Assembly (NCBI RefSeq): GCF_000715075.1 | Contig: NC_134087.1 | Coordinates: 184,047,276 to 184,111,275 of the forward strand | Source of the DNA: Nicotiana tabacum | Taxonomy: Eukaryota > Streptophyta > Magnoliopsida > Solanales > Solanaceae | Length of the DNA: 64,000 bases | Direction: 5' to 3' | Part shown: piece by piece, positions 58,042 to 64,000 of the stretch | How the letters are laid out: every line of letters begins with the position of its first letter | Numbering within the stretch: the stretch's first letter is position 1 | Notes under the pieces: generated by a model | The model's database searches: none | What the model was told of the DNA's origin: nothing | The model's input: the letters and a program-made list of their open reading frames with translations, nothing else | Position numbers and translations under genes: made by a program

Positions 58042-58620
58042 GGGCGGGAATAGGGTACTTGTTCTTCACAGTAATTTTGTTTAGAGCCCGATAGTCCACA
58101 CAGAGTCGTAGACTACCATCATGTTTCTTTTGGAATAGCACAGGGGACCCGTATGGGGATTTGGAGGGCACGATAATCCCTGTGTCTAGCATTTCCGTCA
58201 ATTGTCTCCGAAGCTCGATGAGTTCGCGTTGTGATATTCTGCAAGGCGCCCGGGTAGATGGCTTCGCGCCCGGCACCAACTCAATTTCATGGTCCACAGT
58301 GCGCCTAGGCGGTAGTCGCTTTGGCATGTCTTGTGGCATGACATCTTCAAACTCTAGTAGTAGCTCCTTCACGGGCTCAAGAATGGGACCCGAGGAGCAT
58401 TCTACATCTTCAATGCAGAGGGTTGCCAGGAACGTGAGTTCATTTCTTTCGACCCCCTTCTTCAACTACAAGACCAAGATGTTTTTAACGGCCATCTTCA
58501 TAGGCATGCACGGGATAATGCAGGGCTTGGTCCCGTTTGCTCCCATCATCAGTAACATGTCAGCATACGGTACAGGCATGGTGTTGGTTTGCCTCAGGAA
58601 TTCCAATCCAAACTATCAAC
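58042..58620 (-). pseudogene. Element D pol, 5' part: linker and RT N-terminus
   Basis: The frame from [17 protein letters not shown] (58465) gives a linker, then [25 protein letters not shown] and [20 protein letters not shown]. The RT is broken at the element C insertion, and its continuation is at 34350. A TAG near 58467 precedes the frame, and family sequence continues upstream of it to about 58620. Residues after KNKYPIP in this stretch belong to the C LTR. Confidence 0.85.
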
Positions 58621-60245
58621 TCTAAGTCATCTATGATTACCACGCATAGGTTGAATTTTCCTTCGTAAGGGCCAAGCTTCACCGGTACTTCTTTGGCTAT
58701 TCCACCCACTAGCTGGGGAGGTGAGTTGATAGCCTTGACACGGCCTCTACCTTTCCCTACAACTAGACCAAGGCGCTCCACCTGAGTCGAGGCTAAGTAG
58801 TTGTGGGTAGCACCCGTGTCTACCATGGCCCGAATGGGCTTGCCATCCACCTTCATCTCAATGAACATTAAGGTCCTCTTGTGCTTAAGAGGAGTCTCAT
58901 CATCCGCCTTCTTTTTTCCTTTCTTGGTGACGGGACATGGGTCCTTCTTCTTACGGATACCAGCATTAGTGTCTGCTAATGCCTCAGAAATGGAGCCAAC
59001 AATTGCATTGAAGGCACCTACTGGTTCAGTTTGATCTGCATCGTCTGTGTCGTTATCAGTCCCATCATCAAAAGTTTGATGGGCGTTCATCTGTGCATGT
59101 GGGTATTCATTGTTCCAATGTGGTCCGCTACAATGACGACATCTTAAAGGAGGCTTCCTCCCCCGATCATTGTTGTTAGACGCAACACTGTTGCTGCTTG
59201 TGGAGGGAGCCTTAGGTTTGGTTGAGCCCCAATCTCCCCCACTTCTGCTAGGGCCACCATTGCTAGACTGGCCCCTTTTGAATCCCACTCGGGCAGGTGG
59301 CTGAGGCCTATCCTTCCGAGCTTCCATTTGATAGTCCCCAAGGCATTCAGCTGCTTGGATCGCCTTGGGCAGGGTATCTACCCGTTGTCTTTGTAGCTCC
59401 ATACGGGCATAAGGTTTTAGCCCTTCTAGGAAAGTGAAGAGCTTGTCTTTGTCCCCCATGTTGCGTATGCTTAGCATGAACACGGAGAATTCACGCACAT
59501 AGTCCCGCACGGATTTGGTCTGGCGGAGCTCCCGTAGCTTTCTCCTTGAATTTTATTCAACATTTTCAGGGAAGAACTGTAGGCGTATGGCTGCCTTCAA
59601 TTCTGCCCATGTTTCGAGAGCATCTTCACCGGCTTTGATGGCTTCGTATTTCACCCGCCACCAGAGTTTAGCATCACACTAAAGATACATGGCAGCTGTT
59701 GTTACCTTCTTAGCTTCTTCTAGGCCCCCAACAACATCGAAATATTGTTCGACATCAAAGATGAAGTTCTCCACTTCCTTGGCATTCCTAGCTCCACTAT
59801 ATGGCTTTGACTCAGGAACTTTCAGTTTTTGTGTCACGGAAGTGGGGTTTGCAGCGCCCCCGATCTGGTTTCCACCGCCTCGCAACAGGCCCTGTAAAGC
59901 AGCATTGACGACATTGAGCTTGTCTGTCAAGTCGTCAATAGTTTGTTGCATGGAAGTCACCCTATCTGCCTCTTGTGCCCAGTAAGCTAAATCCTCGGCA
60001 CACTCCTGTTGGAGTCCCTCGAATTTGCCAAAAATTTTGGTTGCCTCTGTGGCTACCATTTGCCGGTCTTCCCCGGAGTCACGACTGATGTTTTCTATGT
60101 CAACTTCGGCCTGGAGCACCCTGCGGTCCAGGTCGTCCAACCTTTGCCCTAGGCTGGTTCTTAGTTCAGGCACCGTATCCATGATGGGCAGTAATTCGTC
60201 GACCGTCTGTTCAAGGGCCGCAATGCGGTCCCCATGATTCACCAT
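58560..60245 (-). pseudogene. Element D gag-protease (inactivated)
   Basis: The likely start is MVNHGDRIAALEQTV at 60245, after the PBS. A coiled-coil-rich gag follows, then KSVRDYVREFSVFML and LKPYARMELQRQ. The finger reads CRHCSGPHWNNEY, where Tyr replaces the last Cys. The protease has AMVDTGATHNYLA near 58815. In-frame stops lie near 59679 and 59550. A 1-nt frameshift near 58615 ends the frame at 58560. Confidence 0.85.
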
Positions 60246-60298
60246 GGTCAGAAATGGTGGTAATGGCAATGCGTTCCCTTGTCCGATGTCGAGCCTAG

Positions 60299-60310
60299 GC
60301 TCTGATACCA
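60299..60310 (-). other. Element D primer binding site (initiator Met)
   Basis: On the element strand tggtatcagagc lies just after the 5' LTR. It is the standard complement of the initiator-methionine tRNA 3' end used by chromoviruses. Confidence 0.85.
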
Positions 60311-60313
60311 ACT

Positions 60314-60991
60314 ATTATGCGGCGCCTTCCTGAGATTCCTTGGAAGGGCGGCGTAAGGCAAAGCAACTGATGTCAGTGCAGTTGATGTCCGCCAATTGAG
60401 GTCCCCTGCATACGCTAGACTAGATTGTCAATGCCATACGGGAAAACCAATGTCAAGAGCAATTGAGAGAACATGAATGAGAATTGAGAATGAAAGAAAG
60501 CTTGATTGCATTAATGAAAGCTATTACAGAAAGGCAACGCGGTGTCAAGGGGGAGAGATACCAGTACAGAGAATCGTTTGCTTGCTAGAAAGTTTGATTG
60601 CTTGATCCCCCCTAATAATACTTAAAAAAAATAAACCAAAGCTACAAGACTAGACTTGATTAAGCTAGAGAAATATAATGGAAGTACATGGATAAAACTA
60701 CTCTATATTTACAATGAAAAAGACTTAGTTTTCTATAAGGCAGAAACAGGTCCGTTGTCAGCAGCATAGTCTTTGGCATCAGGGTCTGCGCGCGCGACGC
60801 TGTTGGCATCGGCCTGCGGTTGGGCGCTGGCGAGGGATATCAGTGGGGCGATAGAGGCACATGCGCGCTTGTCACTTGGCGTGGCCAAGACCACGGGTCC
60901 GTCCATGGCGCTAGGCATTGGAAGGCTTGCTAGGACGCCACGGGGTGCGCCCAAGGGGTCATGGGGCACGGCTGAAAAGTTGCCCATGACA
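60314..60991 (-). repeat. Element D 5' LTR
   Basis: It matches 31099-31770 with scattered substitutions. On the element strand it begins tgtcatgggcaac and ends near gcggcgccgcataa, four to five bases before the PBS. The coding-like ORF in it (60999-60733) duplicates the pol tail that runs into the 3' LTR and has no independent meaning. Confidence 0.85.
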
Positions 60992-61045
60992 TTTATCACT
61001 CAACCTCACCATAATAAATAACAAAAAACGTGCACGACATCAATA

Positions 61046-61900
61046 ATGCTCCTCCACCAATAATGCTGCCACCAATAACCTTGCCATCCTACATCAATAC
61101 CGCACCAAGTCCAACTCGGGATACATCGTAATATACTGTATAAGATCCTGAACCTGTGGGTAACACTAATACCGGCGTAGTAGTCAAAGCTGTCTTGAGC
61201 TTCGGGAAGCTCACCTCACACTCGTCCGATCATCTGAATGGGGCACCCTTCTGGGTCAATCTGGTCAACGGTGCTGATATAGACGAGAACCCCTCCACAT
61301 ACCGACAATAATAACCCGCCAATCCCAAGAAACTCCGGATCTCTATAGCTTATATGGGTCTAGGCCAGTTCTTGACTACCTCAATCTTCTTAGGATCCAC
61401 CTGAATACCCTCTACTGATACAACGTGACCCAATAAGGCAACTGAACTCAACCAAACCTCGCATTTTGAAAACTTAGCATATTTGGCTATCTCTCGGAGT
61501 TTGAAGAACGATCCGAAGATGCTGCTCATGCTCCTCTCGGCTGCGAGAGTAGATCAAGATATCATCAATAAAAACAATCACAAAGGAATCCATATAGGTC
61601 TTGAACACCCAGTTCATCAAATCCATGAATGTCGATGGGGCATTTGTCAGCTTAAATAACGTCACTAGAAACTCATAATGCCCATACCGAGTCTGAAAAG
61701 CCGTCTTAGGGACATCATATGCCCTAATCCTCAATTGATGGTAGCTAGACCTTAGATCGATCTTTGAAAACACTTTTGCACCCTGAAGCTGATCAAATAA
61801 GTCATCAATCCTCGGCATGGATACTTGTTCTTGATAGTGGCTTTGTTCAACTGCCGATAATCTATGCACATCCTCATCGACCCATCCTTCTTTTTTACAA
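61046..61900 (-). pseudogene. Element E RT and truncated RNase H
   Basis: [36 protein letters not shown] (the usual MPFGLTNAP is damaged) and catalytic FIDDILIYS near 61560. After a frame break near 61475, sequence of the type APLTRLTQKGAPFRW and SYTVYYDVSRVGLGAVLM (RNase H start, near 61110) follows, then a TAG. It ends abruptly in LTR sequence. Confidence 0.75.
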
Positions 61901-62249
61901 ACAACATGGGTTCACCCCAAGGCAAGACACTGATCTAATAAAGCCCTTATCAAGCAAATTTTACAACTGCTCCTTTAACGATTTCAACTCTGGCGGGGCC
62001 ATGCGGTATGTAGAAATAGAATGGGCTGAGTGTCTGGGACCAAATCAATACAGAAGTCAATATCCCTATTGGGTGGCATCCCCGACAGGTCTGCAAGAAC
62101 TCTTGAACAACTAGTACAGAATCCATGGAAGGAACCTCCACACTAGAATCGCGGGCATAAGCCAAATAAGCTAGGCAACCCTTTTCGACCATACTCCGAG
62201 CCTTCATATAGGAAATAACCCTGCTGGTAGAATGACCGGGAGTCCCTTT

Positions 62250-62690
62250 TCACTCTAATCGAGGCAACCCTGGCAAAGCTAAGGTCAATGTCTTAGCGTG
62301 ACAGTCCAATATAGCATGATAAGGTGACAGCCAATCCATCCCCAAAATGAAATCAAAATCAACCATATCGAGAAGTAGGAGATCTACACGAGTCTCAAAA
62401 CCTCCAATAATGACCATACATGAATGATAGACACGATCTACAATAATAGAATCTCCCACATGTATGGACACATATACAAGAGTACTCAAAGAATCACGAG
62501 GCACTACCAAATATGAAGCAAAATAGGATGACACATATGAATAAGTAGAACCTAGATCAAATAATATTGAGGCATCCCTACTGCAAACTGAGAACATACC
62601 TGTGATAACCGTGTCAGATGACTCAACCTCAGGCCTGGCTAGAAAAGCATAGCATCGGGGCTGGCCCCACCACTCTGAACTACATCTCAA
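62250..62690 (-). pseudogene. Element E aspartic protease region
   Basis: The frame MRCSSEWWGQPRCYAFLARP leads to SILFDLGSTYSYVSS near 62565, the protease active-site region. Relatives usually read FDPGST here, and the Leu is probably a later change. VDFDFILGMDWLSPYHAILD near 62330 is the conserved flap/end motif. The frame stops at 62250. Confidence 0.8.
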
Positions 62691-62799
62691 GGACGAGCCC
62701 TGTCTGGCTGGCCTCCACCTCTAGCTGTCTGACCCCTACCTCTAGCTGGCTGAGCGGGCGGTGAAACATCCGGTGCCGGGACAATGGCACGAGAACCCT

Positions 62800-63796
62800 A
62801 ATGCTGAGAACTGCTCGATGCTCGAGGGCAAAACTTAGCAATGTGCTTCAGATCGCCACAAGTAACAAGATTTCGGCTGTTGTGGCTGATGACCCTGAAA
62901 TTGACCCTAGTGGCCTGAGTAACCACCTTGAAAACTATGAAGCAGAGGTGCACTGGTAGGATATGGTGGTGCATTGTAGGCTAGATGATCAGAATACTGC
63001 GTATGAAGGCCACGACCACCTGAAGTACCATGAGAAGTCTGGAGTGCTAAATGACATGGCCTGGGAGGATGGCCTCTGCCGGAAGTACCCCAGCCTCCAG
63101 ATGAGGCCCCACTGAATCCACCGGAGTGATGAGGCCTTTTGTCACACCCCTGACCACTTTCCTAAGCTAAAACCATCTCGACTTGCCCGACAACATTGAC
63201 AGCAGTCTGAAAAGAAATCTAGCTCCAGTCTCTTTAGCCATCTGCAATCTGATATGCTGATTGAGTCCCTCAATAAACCTCTTCACCCTCTCCCTCTCGG
63301 TAGGAAGTATAAGGAGAGCATGACGGGCCAAATCAACAAAACGGGTCTCGTACTGAGTGACGGTCATACTGCCTTGATGGAGACGCTCGAACTGCCTGCG
63401 ATAGTCCTCTCTTAGTGTAACAGGAAGAAACTTCTCAAGAAATATCTGAAAGAACTGGTCCCAAGTCAAAGCAGGCGACCCAACTGGTTTAGTCAACACA
63501 AAGTCATTCCACCATCTCTTGGCGGACCCTATCATCTGGAACACAGCAAAATCGATCCCATTGGACTCCACTATCCCCATGTTCTGCAGCACCTCATGGC
63601 AGCGGTCAAGATAATCATGTGGGTCCTCAAAAGCTGCCCCACTGTAATGAACTAGAAAGAGCTTGGTGAACTTGTCCAATCTCAATAAGCTCTCGGAGGA
63701 CATAGCTGATCCACCAGTGGCACGTACCGCAACAACTAGCTGAACTACTCCAACTAGCTGAGCTGCTGGAGTATGGTACAGGGGAGCCATCTGCAC
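62800..63796 (-). pseudogene. Element E gag with zinc knuckle
   Basis: The gag core includes FLVHYSGAAFEDPHDYLDRC, RWWNDFVL, WDQFFQIFLEKFLP and GSMTVTQYETRFVDLARHA. This is the Ty3/gypsy capsid family as found in Tekay. The frame breaks near 63167. A nucleocapsid finger (CGDLKHIAKFCPR region) lies near 62830 in a different frame. Upstream of 63796 the DNA to 64000 also looks like gag N-terminal sequence with an in-frame stop. Confidence 0.8.
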
Positions 63797-64000
63797 TAGA
63801 GTGTGAGTAGCATGAGTCTATGCTCCTCCTCCAACCTGAAAGATGGCTGGTGCTAGAGGAAATATATCGGTCTGGGCCACACTCTCCATGAAGCCCACTA
63901 GACAGACCAAAGCATCCTGGAGTACGGGGGTAGCAATTAAACCCTCTCGGACCTGAGCTGGTCCCACTAGAATGGTTTGGGCTGGAGCCTCCTCATCAAA

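Larger units (their letters stand above)
31099..60991 (-). mobile_element. Element D: decayed chromodomain Ty3/gypsy retrotransposon containing element C
   Basis: LTRs at 31099-31770 and 60314-60991 match each other. The internal part reads gag, protease, RT, RNase H, integrase and chromodomain on the minus strand. The PBS is the initiator-Met type (tggtatcagagc). An apparent 5-bp duplication tttat lies at 31094-31098 and 60992-60996. With element C removed (34352-58041 plus a duplicated 21 bp), D is about 6.2 kb, a normal size for a chromovirus. It has several stops and frameshifts and cannot be active. Confidence 0.85.
60992..64000 (-). mobile_element. Element E: Tekay-like chromovirus remnant (runs off the right edge)
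   Basis: LTR repeat sequence at 60992-61045 is joined directly to the RNase H start, then RT, protease and gag on the minus strand. The rest of RNase H and the whole integrase are absent, so an internal deletion links RNase H to the 3' LTR. The FIDD RT motif and gag type fit the Tekay/Del chromoviruses. The 5' LTR lies beyond the window. Confidence 0.75.

Overview
This is plant nuclear DNA, almost entirely transposable elements. The repeat families (giant-LTR Ogre/Tat elements, an RTE LINE with a TTG-repeat tail, a tRNA-derived SINE ending in an A-run, and a MITE with a ggggcggagctag terminus) resemble those I associate with Solanaceae, perhaps Nicotiana. That taxonomic call is inference. Only two pieces look like host-type genes. 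One is the first 22 codons of a plant-mobile-domain-like protein leaving the left edge (minus strand, 1-67). The other is a small two-exon Agenet/Tudor-domain gene (minus strand, 5789-7169).

Layout. 68-1870 is upstream of the mobile-domain gene and holds a 148-bp tandem repeat, a 25-bp tandem repeat and two near-perfect hairpins. 1875-2671 is a Stowaway-like MITE carrying a second MITE and a LINE tail. 2847-5280 is a SINE split by a 2.2-kb solo LTR; both insertions keep exact target duplications. 7824-26637 is an 18.8-kb Ogre/Tat retrotransposon on the minus strand (element B; 2.1-kb LTRs, target duplication gtacc), degenerate in every ORF. 27160-29690 is an Ogre LTR fragment followed by a 5'-truncated RTE LINE. 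From 30281 to the right edge lies a three-level nest. A decayed Tekay-like chromovirus (E, minus) contains a decayed chromodomain-bearing Ty3/gypsy element (D, minus, 31099-60991). D is interrupted within its reverse transcriptase by a young 23.7-kb Ogre/Tat element (C, plus, 34352-58041) with two nearly identical 4.8-kb LTRs.

B and C share one plan: LTR, PBS, leader, ORF1 (a retroelement-specific domain plus long coiled coil), gag-protease-G-patch, a short frame-restoring intron, RT - RNase H - second RNase H - integrase, a 3' region full of tandem repeats, PPT, LTR. Nine copies of a roughly 65-nt module sit at matching places in both: the leader, the ORF1/gag junction, just after pol, and just before the PPT. 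Every copy can fold into two or three stems. Stem sequences change between copies while pairing is kept, for example CTACG/CGTAG against CTACA/TGTAG. I know of no description of this module, and it is my main candidate for an undescribed system.
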